Shown here one piece after another: positions 23,547 through 35,557 of a stretch of DNA of 64,000 bases. The notes under the pieces are model-generated. The model had not been told where the DNA came from, made no database searches, and saw only the letters and a list, made by a program, of their open reading frames with translations. Position numbers and translations under genes: made by a program. Positions within the stretch are counted from its first letter, which is position 1. Every line of letters starts with the position of its first letter. Location: NCBI GenBank assembly GCA_026874595.1, contig CM049314.1, forward strand, positions 10,596,729-10,660,728. Direction: 5' to 3'. The stretch comes from Sipunculus nudus (taxonomy: Eukaryota; Annelida; Sipuncula; Golfingiida; Sipunculidae).

Positions 23547-25290
23547 GTATCCGCCAAAACAGAGTTTTGCGGATACTATGTTTTCAGCTGCACGCCACCG
23601 CCGCCGCCGCCGCCGCCGCGTAGGTTTCCGGAGAACTCCTCTGTAACCACTGGGCGGAATTTTACGAAACCCGGGATTATGTTTGGGTCACATGTGAACT
23701 GCTGCGCCCTGATTTTGTTTTGACCTCTGACCTTTCCTCTGCGCTCTGCGTCCGTTTGTGCGTCTGTTTCCACACATAAACCCACATATCTCGGGAACCG
23801 TTTGACGGATCAGGAAAATTTTTTCGCACAAATGTAGCCCTTGGAGAGATTTATAACATACACAAAAAATGGTGGCGCCACCTGCAACCATGTTTGCACA
23901 GTGTCCATCTGTTCGTCTGCCTTGGGTTAAAATCACTCATATCTCTGCAGTGACTTGACTAATTCACCTGAAATTTGGCATGCGTATACATCCTGGATGG
24001 CTTTTCTGATTTTGTGACAGGTGGCACCACCTACATTCAAGTTTACGCTGCAGACATCCAAGCTCATATCTCGGGAACCGTTTGACCGATCAGGAAAGTT
24101 TTTTTGCACAAATGTAGCCCTTAGAGAGCTTTATAACATACACAAAAAATGGTGGCGCCACCTGCAACCATGTTTGCACAGTGTCCATCTGTTCATCTGC
24201 CTTGGGTTAAAATCACTCATATCTCTGCAGTGACTTGACTAATTCACCTGAAATTTGGCATGCGTATACATCCTGGATAGCTTTTCTGATTTTGTGACAG
24301 GTGGCGCCACCTACATTCACGTTTACGCTGCAGACATCCAAGCTCATATCTCGGGAACCGTTTGACCGATCAGGAAAATTTTTTCGCACAAATGTAGCCC
24401 TTGGAGAGCTTTATAACATACACAAAAAATGGCGGCGCCACCTGCAACCATGTTTGCACAGTGTCCATTTGTTTGTCTGCCTTGGGTTAAAATCACTCAT
24501 ATCTCTGCAGTGACTTGACTAATTCACCTGAAATTTGGCATGCGTTTACATTCTGGATAGCTTTTCTGATTTTATGACAGGTGGCGCCACCTACATTCAC
24601 ATTTACGCTGCAGACATCCAAGCTCATATCTCGGGAACCGTTTGACCGATCAGGAAAATTTTTTTGCACAAATGTAGCCCTTGGAGAGCTTTATAACATA
24701 CGCAAAACTTGTGGCACCACCTGCAGCCATTTTTGCACAGCTCCTGTCTGTTTGTCTGCCATGGGATAAAATCACTCATATCTCGGCAGTGGTTTGACAT
24801 ATCTGGCTAAAAGTTTGCAGGTTTATACATCCCCGACAGCTCTCTTGATTTTATGACAGGTGGAGCCACCTGCATTCTAGTTTATGCAGCAGACATCCAA
24901 GCTCATATCTTGCTAACCGTTTGACCGATTCGGCAAAAGTTTTGCATGTGTATAGTTCTCACATAGCTTCTTATCATACGCAAAACTGGTGCCGTCACCT
25001 GCAACCATTTTTGCTCAGCGTCCATCTGATTGTCTGCCACGGGCTAAAATCACTCATATACATGTAGTGGTTTGACTTATCTGCCTTAAATTTTGCATAT
25101 TTATACAACTGGGATGGCTTTCTGGATTTTGTGGTAGGGGGGCAACCTTCATACACAATTTGGCTGCAGACATCCATGCTTATATGCAACACTCTATTTC
25201 CCCTTGCCACTTTATCCATGCCTCACTTCACCCGTTCCACTCTGATTTAGGCGGATACACGTAGTCGCTTGTCGACTACCCGTATTCTAG
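23547..25290 (+). mobile_element. Family-3 element with 280-bp units (element F)
   Basis: The 5' GTATCCGCC (23547-23555) and 3' GGCGGATAC (25250-25258) are exact inverses. The 5' end folds into a 13-bp stem (23547-23560 with 23564-23576, one bulged C). The 3' end is followed by a perfect 7-bp hairpin GTAGTCG/CGACTAC (25261-25279). A (GCC)n microsatellite sits at 23594-23620. Each 280-bp unit has two palindrome sites. Exact GGTGGCGCCACC occurs at 23871, 24151, 24300 and 24580; variants are at 24020, 24431, 24710 and 24859. The ~70-codon frames starting at 24021, 24301 and 24581 are the repeat read three times. Confidence 0.85.
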
Positions 25291-25842
25291 TTTAGTTTGT
25301 TTTCAGTTGGTGATATTTCATTGAACACCTACAGTACACTATAGTACAGGGGTCGTAATAACCCCTTTATGCTTGTCTCATTCTCAGACAGGCAAACACA
25401 TGCACTAAAAGACATTTTTCATTTTGTACCAGTCTGTCAGAAAGGTGAACCCCTAGATGTTTCCCACATTAGTAGCTGATAAGTATTAACAAACATGATG
25501 CAAAAAAAGAAATATTTTACAGATGGTCTTGAACCAACTCCCTATATTTCCTGTATTTTCCTCTTAAAAAAATTATCTGTAATTTCTTATTCTTTGGCAT
25601 TTAGGTCCTCATCTTGTCTATTTTCCTGGTGTTTTTTTTTTCACTGCACAATCATGTTTCTGATATAACAGTGTTACTATTGAAAACATTCAGTTCTTTT
25701 TGCACGCAAGTGTGTGTATGTAGGATGACATGTAAGATGGCAGAATCAGGTTTACACTGAGCAAAGTGCGACTGAAAGTTTGATATGATGATATAGGATG
25801 CATCTTTAGTGGAAAGGTACATGTTTCTACAGAAAGTCAAAC
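25291..25842. other. Unique AT-rich DNA, no feature seen
   Basis: Nothing recognised. The minus-strand frame 25652-25840 has no domain signature. Confidence 0.5.
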
Positions 25843-26040
25843 CTGTATTAATGTCTTACCTGAGTTAATGTCTTACCTGAGTTAATGTCTTACCTGTGTT
25901 AATGTCTTACCTGTATTAATGTCTTACCTGAGTTAATGTCTTACCTGAGTTAATGTCTTACCTGTGTTAATGTCTTACCTGTATTAATGTCTTACCTGAG
26001 TTAATGTCTTACCTCTATTAATGTCTTACCTCTATTAATG
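25843..26040. repeat. 17-bp minisatellite, about 11.5 units
   Basis: The unit is TTAATGTCTTACCTGAG, with the last three bases varying in the order gag, gag, gtg, tat, which gives a 68-bp four-unit higher-order repeat repeated about twice before decaying to 'ctcta'. Nine units contain CTTACCTG, identical to part of the U1 snRNA 5' end, so the minus strand presents nine CAGGTAAG 5'-splice-site consensus sequences. Confidence 0.95.
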
Positions 26041-26599
26041 TTTTTCCATTGGAAAGATGAACATTTTAAAGTATTACGATCCCTGTAATACACCTGTGGT
26101 ACATCTTTGAAAAATTCTGACAATGAAATATTGTGACTAGAAAATGTGAAAAATTCTGTTTCTGTTTTCAGCATTTTATTAATATCTGACATATTGATAT
26201 TTTTCATGATACTTGCTTGCCCAACCTAAATACAGTATTGAAATTGCTACCAATGGTTATCCTACTATACATCACATAAATATGTAAATCATTAACATGT
26301 GCAACCAGTTTAAAAAAAAAAAACAGTGCTTTATAAAACGTATTAGATATTTTATAGAAATAGTCAGCCAGTGTAATAATCAAGAAAATAACCCAAAAAA
26401 TGTAGAACTGCCATAAATAAATTTAATGATGTTTGGTATTACTTTTATATATGGTCCGAATGTCACTGATATATAGGTTAGGTATTCTGCATTATTATGT
26501 GTCCTTGTGATTGTTACCAGGTGTATTTTATCATATATGTCTTTTTACATCTGTGATGTGTTTAGCCACTTGTTGCTAAAATTAGAAACAAAAAAAAGT
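26041..26599. other. AT-rich unique spacer
   Basis: No feature recognised. Confidence 0.5.
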
Positions 26600-26615
26600 T
26601 TCCTCTCAGGTGAGT
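26600..26615 (+). promoter_or_regulatory. Juxtaposed acceptor/donor, possible recursive splice site
   Basis: A pyrimidine tract ending in TCCTCTCAG is followed immediately by GTGAGT (26610-26615), with no exon between. This is the ratchet-point motif known from very long introns of Drosophila and vertebrates. It would matter only if this DNA is intronic on the plus strand, which is unproven. A chance match is possible. Confidence 0.3.
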
Positions 26616-26629
26616 GACTTGTTTGAAAC

Positions 26630-27080
26630 ACATGGGCACAACGACCTAAATATAGCCGTAAGCTGGGTAATGATAGCTGCGCACATTCAGCGGGTAATGG
26701 CGATGCATAATCGTAAGTTGGTTACCATAAAGCACACACAAAAACCTATTTGTCATATTTCCTGCACTCCCCCAGTCATTACATAACAGAACAGAGAAGA
26801 TTCTGATGATGCATGGCCCAGGCCAACATGCAGGTACTGTACGTATAAAAAAAGTTTACGCGGGTGTTTGGAATATTTATGGTAATACCCGTCAAACCCG
26901 AGAAAAAGGCAGCAACTAATGTTTTGAGGGCTCAGGTATGTAGTTCCAGAACGTGTCCTACCCTTGACATTTGCTGCGGGTAAGTTGATATAGGAATAAC
27001 AAACGACGAAGAGACTTCAACTTGAGCACTGGTAGATGGGGATCATTACAAGACTGTGGCTCAGGGGGGTGCCAGACACA
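26630..27080. promoter_or_regulatory. CpG-retaining unique block, candidate regulatory element
   Basis: About 14 CpGs occur in 400 bp, against very few in the flanks, and there is no repeat similarity. It contains TAAT-type and forkhead-like (TGTTTGG, AATATTTAT) motifs and a donor-like GCGGGTAAGTTG near 26980. All frames are interrupted, so coding is unlikely. The regulatory call is an inference from composition only. Confidence 0.3.
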
Positions 27081-29260
27081 TTTAAAGTTGGATAAATTCT
27101 CTGAATTCTTGGCCACAAGTTGCATAAATTATTTTGTCAGAGTAACATACTTGTTTCTGTGATTAATCGTCTTGTGAAACTTGAATTTTATACTCTGTTG
27201 TGCTGCATTTTCAAAAGAAAATTTTTTTCCATTTTCATTAAGTAATTAAATTTACCAGTCATCCAAAAAAGAAAATAAATATAAATTAATACGTCTAATG
27301 TTTATTTCAGGTTTATCTTCAAAAGTTTACGTAAAAAGCACTAAAAGTTTATTATATCTGTATACTGTTTATAGGCTCCTTCATGTAAGTTTTTCTTTAG
27401 ATATGTCATCTATTGTCAAGCAGCTACTGATATCTTGATCAGAATTACAGGTAAAATCAGTTAATATTCAAGTTAACTGAATCATCTTCAAAATTGAGAA
27501 AAAATTGAAGATTACATCTTTGGATGTCCCAGTGGGAAACAGACATCACGCTGGTATTTGTTTGATAATTAAATTTTGTGTTGCTCATGTATTTTATAAA
27601 TATTTTCCTTTTTAATCCATGTTCATGACAAAATGCAAAATATATTTTTAAAGCCATGTTGTTTACTAATTCTTTACTGAAATTGACCTTATGTATTTTC
27701 TTCTTTTTTTGCCAATTAAACATATTAGGTGCCACTTTAATGATGTACAAGTCTGAAAGAGAATGCTGTCCATTTAATGAAAAGTTGTTGGTTAAAGGTG
27801 TTGTATGGAAGATCAGATAAACTATTATTCAAATGATCATAAGTAAAGTTTTAACAAATAAATATCAGTTAATTAAAGTGATTATCAATTTTATAAAAGA
27901 ACAACAATGTAATAACGAATGAAATTCTTTCTAACTTGAATGATCACGAATGTCTATATCTGGGCGACTCTTGCTCAATATTAAACGTTTCCCAGCTTGG
28001 AGTAGAACCAGTAATTATCATTATTGACAGATGATTGAAAAAATAGGCAGTATCAAGTAATTGCATTCATCATTGTAAGTTAGACAAAAACTAGTAAAAT
28101 GCTCAAATGCAGGTTATGTACCAAAGTCTTTGATAGATCAGTTGCTAGTTATATCATTTACTTAATATTATAGAGATTACATTATTACTGAATTGCCTGT
28201 ATTTTAAAATTATAAGTTGTTATTTCTCTTAATGTCTGGTGATCAGAGATGTCAAAATTTGCATCAGTAGTGTGGAGGCTTCTGATCAAAGCATAACAAG
28301 TGTAAATATTTCCCATTATTTTGTCATTAATAAAAAGCTCCTGTTCCACATGTTGAACCTCTCAGCATGGTATGCCTTCTGTATGCTGTGTTTGCAGGGA
28401 TGTCCTTCAGGCTGTATAACATCCATGTTGTTTAAATCATCCTTCATCTTTTTTTCACTTACTTAATGTCTGTCAGCATCGAAGTGTATAGTATGTTTCA
28501 CATAACATTGTGGGGTGTTTACATTTATGACTTCCGTCTCTCCCATCCTCCCAGATCCCATACAAGTAATACAGGCATAGCGTGATAATGTGTGACTAAC
28601 CTTGAATGTCTCAAAGTGTCTTTGTCATCCCTGCATGTCATTGTAAACTAGATACAAATTGTGTGAACAGAAATAGTTGTTGCGCCCAGTTTACAGTGCC
28701 CAAATGTTAGATTTGTTCAGTTTGTATATTAACATTAGATGTCTGTAACTGTATTATCTTTATTGCCAGATAGTTGTGTTCAGGTACAATCTGCTGGGCG
28801 TAGTATAGTCAGCATACTCTAAAATTTAGTGGTGTTCCAGTTAATCAGTTATATCGATGATTGGCTGTTTTCTTTAATAATTGACTAAATCTATTGCATT
28901 TTTGCATAATAGATCATAAAAAAATGATGTACGCACTTACAAAGAATTTACCCTGAAAAAAAATATCCCAATTCTGTAAGAGATATAAGAAAATGGGGCA
29001 CTACACAGCAAATAGCACTGGAATTTATCCTTGTGCAAAAAATAATTACAAAGAATCGGCCATGACCTTGACCTTTCAGCGTAATCTGCGAGTTAGACAG
29101 AATGACTCAGTCAATATTTTAGGTATAGTTCTATACAACAGATTTCAAGGTAATATAGATGATGCATAAAATAGTCAATAATTGGTCATTGGTCGTTTTT
29201 TATCTCTCAATCAACATATATAATTTTACAACTGATTTCTACCACTAATACAAGTATAAC
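27081..29260. other. Unique AT-rich DNA
   Basis: A single TGACCTTGACCT (29063-29074) is the only motif noted. Frames at 27457-27750 (minus) and 28239-28466 (plus) show no domain. Nothing else was recognised. Confidence 0.45.
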
Positions 29261-31959
29261 TTGTTCTAGCATATTCAGTAGTGACCAGGATAACTTTGCT
29301 GATGGTCACTTGTTCTAACATATTCAGTAGTGACCAGGATAACTTTGCTGATGGTCACTTGTTCTAACATATTCAGTAGTGACCAGGATAACTTTGCTGA
29401 TGGTCACTTGTTCTAACATATTCAGTAGTGACCAGGATAACTTTGCTGATGGTCACTTGTTCTAACATATTCAGTAGTGACCAGGATAACTTTGCTGATG
29501 GTCACTTGATCTAACATTTCAGTAGTGACCAGGATAACTTTGCTGATGGTCACTTGTTCAAGCATATTCAGTAGTGACCAGGATAACTTTGCTGATGGTC
29601 ACTTGTTCTAACATATTCAGTAGTGACCAGGATAACTTTGCTGATGGTCACTTGTTCTAGCATATTCAGTAGTGACCAGGATAACTTTGCTGATGGTCAC
29701 TTGTTCTAACATATTCAGTAGTGACCAGGATAACTTTGCTGATGGTCACTTGTTCTAACATATTCAGTAGTGACCAGGATAACTTTGCTGATGGTCACTT
29801 GTTCTAACATATTCAGTAGTGACCAGGATAACTTTGCTGATGGTCACTTGTTCTAACATATTCAGTAGTGACCAGGATAACTTTGCTGATGGTCACTTGA
29901 TCTAACATTTCAGTAGTGACCAGGATAACTTTGCTGATGGTCACTTGTTCAAGCATATTCAGTAGTGACCAGGATAACTTTGCTGATGGTCACTTGTTCT
30001 AACATATTCATGCAGTAGTGACCAGGATAACTTTGCTGATGGTCACTTGTTCTAGCATATTCAGTAGTGACCAGGATAACTTTGCTGATGGTCACTTGTT
30101 CTAACATATTCAGTAGTGACCAGGATAACTTTGCTGATGGTCATTTGTTCTAACATATTCAGTAGTGACCAGGATAACTTTGCTGATGGTCACTTGTTCT
30201 AACATATTCAGTAGTGACCAGGATAACTTTGCTGATGGTCACTTGTTCTAACATATTCAGTAGTGACCAGGATAACTTTGCTGATGGTCACTTGTTCTAA
30301 CATATTCAGTAGTGACCAGGATAACTTTGCTGATGGTCACTTGTTCTAACATATTCAGTAGTGACCAGGATAACTTTGCTGATGGTCACTTGTTCAAGCA
30401 TATTCAGTAGTGACCAGGATAACTTTGCTGATGGTCACTTGTTCGAGCATATTCAGTAGTGACCAGGATAACTTTGCTGATGGTCACTTGTTCTAACATA
30501 TTCAGTAGTGACCAGGATAACTTTGCTGATGGTCACTTGTTCAAGCATATTCAGTAGTGACCAGGATAACTTTGCTGATGGTCACTTGTTCGAGCATATT
30601 CAATAGTGACCAGGATAACTTTGCTGATGGTCACTTGTTCTAACATATTCAGTAGTGACCAGGATAACTTTGCTGATGGTCACTTGATCTAACATATTCA
30701 GTAGTGACCAGGATAACTTTGCTGATGGTCACTTGTTCTAACATATTCAGTAGTGACCAGGATAACTTTGCTGATGGTCACTTGTTCTAACATATTCAGT
30801 AGTGACCAGGATAACTTTGCTGATGGTCACTTGATCTAACATATCAGTAGTGACCAGGATAACTTTGCTGATGGTCACTTGTTCTAACATATTCAGTAGT
30901 GACCAGGATAACTTTGCTGATGGTCACTTGTTCTAACATATTCAGTAGTGACCAGGATAACTTTGCTGATGGTCACTTGATCTAACATATTCAGTAGTGA
31001 CCAGGATAACTTTGCTGATGGTCACTTGTGCTAACATATTCATTAGTGACCAGGATAACTTTGCTGATGGTCACTTGTTCTAACATATTCAGTAGTGACC
31101 AGGATAACTTTGCTGATGGTCACTTGATCTAACATATCAGTAGTGACCAGGATAACTTTGCTGATGGTCACTTGATCTAACATATTCAGTAGTGACCAGG
31201 ATAACTTTGCTGATGGTCACTTGTTCTAACATATTCAGTAGTGACCAGGATAACTTTGCTGATGGTCACTTGTTCTAGCATATTCAGTAGTGACCAGGAT
31301 AACTTTGCTGAAGGTCACTTGTTCTAACATATTCAGTTGTGACCAGGATAACTTTGCTGATGGTCACTTGTTCTAACATATTCAGTAGTGACCAGGATAA
31401 CTTTGCTGATGGTCACTTGTTCTAAAATATTCAGTAGTGACCAGGATAACTTTGCTGATGGTCACTTGTTCTAACATATTCAGTTGTTACCAGGATAACT
31501 TTGCTGATGGTCACTTGTTCTAACATATTCAGTAGTGACCAGGATAACTTTGCTGATGGTCACTTGTTCTAACATATTCAGTAGTGACCAGAATAACTTT
31601 GCTGATGGTCACTTGTTCAAGCATATTCAGTAGTGACCAGGATAACTTTGCTGATGGTCACTTGTTCAAGCATATTCATTAGTGACCAGGATAACTTTGC
31701 TGATGGTCACTTGTTCGAGCATATTCAGTTGTGACCAGGATAACTTTGCTGATGGTCACTTGTTCTAGCATATTCAGTAGTGACCAGGATAACTTTGCTG
31801 ATGGTCACTTGTTCAAGCATATTCAGTAGTGACCAGGATAACTTTGCTGATGGTCACTTGTTCTAGCATATTCAGTAATGATCAGGATAACTTTGCTGAT
31901 GGTCACTTGTTCTAGCATATTCAGTAGTGACCAGGATAACTTCGCTGATGGTCACTTGT
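29261..31959. repeat. 49-bp minisatellite, about 55 units, each with a hairpin
   Basis: A 49-bp unit is repeated from 'cttgttctagcatattc' to 'ggtcacttg'. Every unit holds the inverted arms AGTGACCA and TGGTCACT separated by 15 nt. Variation is concentrated in the spacer between hairpins (ttctaac, ttctagc, ttcaagc, ttcgagc, gatctaac), while the hairpin is almost invariant. A run of about eight units is duplicated (the gatctaacatttcag variant at 29508 and again at about 29898), so amplification has involved multi-unit blocks. There is no open frame of note. Confidence 0.97.
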
Positions 31960-32179
31960 GAAGGGTGATTTGTCTTCAATATAAACATCCCAAAACAGTG
32001 CTCCAGCAGATCCAGCAGACAGGCAGCTATGTTAGATCAACAATTAGTATGCACTTTGTGAGTGTTTTTTATTATTCATTTCTTCTGGGAGTATGTGCAA
32101 CCAAGACAAAAGGATGAGTTTTGCATTAAGAAATCAAATAACATTTATTGATATTCTGGTCCAGACATCAGAAGATTTT
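31960..32179. other. Spacer after the array
   Basis: Unique sequence, nothing recognised. Confidence 0.4.
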
Positions 32180-32900
32180 TTTAAGGGGAACCCACAGGTC
32201 TGGATCTAACGTTATTTTTTTCACCGTTGCATGACATGGGCAATTGATTTAGGGTTCTTCGACGGGAAGAGCTGAGAGGATTAACATGTGACAGCAACTT
32301 GGTGGGTCGGCTTTTGATGTGACATCATTCCGATGAGCAGCTGTAACTGAGACCACCATTGCCCTTTATGTTACATTTCCACCCCTCGTTAAGTCTTGCT
32401 TATCCTTTACAGCTATGGGCAGGAAACTTTTTATTTCCTGGAAATGATGCGGTTATCGTTGGGGGTTCGGCCGAGCTGGGGCTGCCCCTATTTGAAGGAA
32501 TATCTCCGTAATTGGTCAGATAGACAAGTAATGATCAAGACAGTCCTTTAATTCTTGGCGACTTCCAGGGGAGTTATTTTTTGTCGTAAATTTGTCTAAG
32601 GTACCGGCAAGGCTCGTTCCGTCTCGTCAGCCGTAATCTGATGGAATGTACCGAAACCGTTAGTGGCATTAAGAGAGAGCGAACCTTCTGAAGGCATGGC
32701 AAGTTTATGGGACCTTTTATGAGAAGTTTGCATGCAGTGGGTAGCCAGTGCTTCAATAATTTATGAAGAAAATGCATCTCACCCCACCGGTCGGGACCGT
32801 ATGATCGCCTGGGCAGATGTTTGGATTCCGTCAATTGTTCCGACACCAGTCTAGATGGGATCACTGATAAATTTAAATATATCTTTACTTAGATCTGGTC
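32180..32900. promoter_or_regulatory. CpG-rich unique block, candidate regulatory element
   Basis: About 25-30 CpGs lie in about 680 bp of otherwise CpG-poor sequence, making this the most complex non-repeat block in the window. It starts about 250 bp after the 49-bp array. It contains a 96-codon minus-strand frame (32574-32864) with no recognisable family and no good splice sites, and an ATTTATGAAG/ATGCAT cluster (32758-32778) like homeobox/POU targets. Options are a conserved non-coding element, a small exon, or an unmethylated promoter. Confidence 0.35.
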
Positions 32901-35526
32901 AGGTTGTCACAGCAAGGGTTCAACCAATGAAATTGCTTTAGGTTTACCAGCAGAAGCCACAAGCTGTATTCGCATTTATGCCAGTGAACATGAGGGTATA
33001 GATCGGTTGTAACGTGAATAATTTCGTTAGCATTTACTTTAGTTAGCAGATGATATGATAAATCAGAGATGTACAGATGTTGCAGACCCGTACGTTAAAT
33101 GATGCTCCATCTGCAATTGAAAAGATCTTTTTCTGATGTCATAGACATGCATACTGCATGAACTTACTCTCTCATCAAAGGAGGTAGTTAATTTGTTTGT
33201 ATCAATATCCACCTGGTAGGTCCTCACACAACTGTTGGTGATACAAACCACCTGCAGTCTTCCTTACCCAGATTCATTCAGATAATCCTGTATAACTGGG
33301 ATTATTTTTGCTGTGTTTAGGATATTTTTCAAAAGTGTAGTTGCACATTGAATATTTTTCATGTTTTGTCAATTAAAGGACATTTCTTGCTGTAACTTTA
33401 ACCCTTATAGAAGAGATGGCCTTCTAAAGAATAGGATTCTGTATTATGTTAATTTAATTATTATTTTTTTAAAAGTTATTGATTTAAAAAAATATTTGTT
33501 TATTAGCATGTGTGTACTATTAGAGCTTTAGCATTTAAAGTGTTTTCTTGTACATTAAGTGTAAAAATGTTGTTTAACTCACCTTAATTCAGGTCATCAT
33601 TAACTGTAACAATCAGTGTATGTCTGTTTCATATTCAGGTGTTAAATCATTTTTCGTTCCTTCTGAGGTTAGAAATATCTAATTTGTATATCAGATATGT
33701 GTAGGTGAGGTCTCCTAGAACTGTGACACATTTATTCAGCTACAAGTCATCACATTGTTTTCACTTAATTCAGTTGCAACTCTGAGCGTGACTCGTGTGT
33801 TAATCACTACTGCTGAAGCCTTTAGATATACCATGCAGAAAACTGTGACAGTACACCAGCTACAGTGAATGGATCATATTATTAATAATAATATTACTAC
33901 TAATATTAATTAAATTATGAGTATATTGAAAGGAGTTTCTGCTCTGAGGTTTCAAGCAGAAAATCCTTGAGAAGGTTTTTCTTCAACTCTCACAGGCGTA
34001 AAACATGAAAAAGTAGAGTATGTTTCCCTTTTCTTAGGTTAAACCTTAATCAGGTTGGTACCCTGAACTCTGTGTTAGTCTGAGTTTATTAAATGGGGTA
34101 AACAAGCCGTAATTCTGGTCATAAGAATAATGCACACTGTGTATTATATAACACATAATGGTTCTTGTAGTTTTTGCTAAAGACCTCCCATTTATTCATG
34201 TAAACACTGAGTATTGCATCCCTGTATAACAAGAAATAGTAAGTGTACTTCAAGCATTTGATTGATTCGTTTTTAAGTCTATGTTGATTCTGGTAGATCA
34301 TGTTATGTTTACTTTAACAAGTACTTAAATTCATGATACTGCTGAATATTTTGGACTTACATATAAAGTTAGATAATATGATCTTCCAATAACTATAACT
34401 GTTTATATTGCTTTGCAACCCTGTTTATTAACCCTTAGTTTTTGTCACATGTTTCTATAAGTATATTCAACAGGACCAGTTCTGTCTACAGGGGCCCTTA
34501 TAGCTGTTTCACCATTTTCATGCAGTCAACAGGGCTCAACTTGTTTCCATTTTATCAGCAAATCCTTTATAAATTATACACAGTAGTTATTTATATTATT
34601 TTATTCTTCTATTTACTGATTCAGTTTGTGAAAGTCTTAAAGAAATATATTCATTCAGGTTTTTTCAATCTTTTTCCCTGAAATAAGCTTTTTCACCTAC
34701 TCCTACTAATAAACAGCTTCAAGCAAAATCTGATTTTAATCTGAATTCAAATTTAATTTTTATTATAAAACATAGCTTGAATATTGAACACCTTTATATT
34801 TGCTTCCCAGGACTTGCGAGCCGTTGAACCCTTTTATTCTTTTTAAGTATTCCTTGCTGGTGTTTTTTTCTTCCACTTACATTATGTATAAATATATGCA
34901 TGATTCATATTGAATTGGTTATAAAACATACTGAGGTATTATGACTGGATACTTTCCTGCTAGTGTCTACAATTCAGAGATTCTCGCAGCAGATGTCAAA
35001 AACGCAGTTTGCCTGAGTGTTATTTTTGGGGAACCATGTGCAGGTTTCTGTAAAATCTCATGTTAACAAAACTGCTGCAGATGTAACATTTGTTTTTGTC
35101 TGCTTACATCTAAACCCAGATGCTGAGATAACATATTCTGAGGGATAATGTATTACATAACATTCTTGGCAATCTGTTTGGAGAAGTAGTCGACATACAG
35201 AAAATATACTCCATGCCTAGTATGCTTCATAACTGATACAGTATACACCATTTAAAAAATAATTCTGATATTTCATAATTTATTGTATTTAAGTTTGTAC
35301 TGAAGTAGACCTTGCATGTTTTTATTCCACATTTCATATAGACATTCTTGCCTTAGTTAACAAAATCTGCCTACCAGCCAACCATCATCTGCAAAATGTC
35401 CAGATGGTCCTGAAACACAGTTTTGATGCAAGCCTTGATTCTTCTTTTCATGAATTATCCACTATGATTTAAAAAAAATTCTGTTTTCTTTTACCGTTAG
35501 TAATCGCAGTTTTTTTTCTGTTACAG
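32901..35526. other. Unique AT-rich DNA
   Basis: No repeat array or domain was recognised. Minus frame 33063-33251 and plus frame 34442-34681 (hydrophobic, AT-rich) look like chance frames. Confidence 0.4.
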
Positions 35527-35557
35527 TGACAGCTGCAAGACAGATCTTAATGAAAAG
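35527..35557 (+). CDS. Candidate 31-bp micro-exon, unknown product
   Basis: A strong acceptor (gcagttttttttctgttacag, ending 35526) and a strong donor (AAAAG then GTAAGG at 35558) bracket 31 bp. Two frames are open: one reads DSCKTDLNEK after one leading base and ends in phase 0, the other reads TAARQILMK. If spliced to the next plausible acceptor (cgtttcag, ending 35889), the first frame would continue 22 codons, with a CAFC...FVFC pattern, to a TGA at 35956-35958. I recognise no family. Micro-exons of this size are real in animals, but a 31-bp segment is too short to judge by coding content, so the call rests on the two splice sites. Confidence 0.35.

Noticed and set aside
24021-24769. Three similar ~60-70 codon frames
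   Set aside because: They are the 280-bp repeat unit read three times, not a gene family.
29261-31959. CRISPR-like regular array
   Set aside because: Contiguous tandem units without unique spacers, in eukaryotic DNA; it is a minisatellite.
32574-32864. 96-codon minus-strand frame as a gene
   Set aside because: No recognisable family and no good splice sites; kept only as part of the CpG block.
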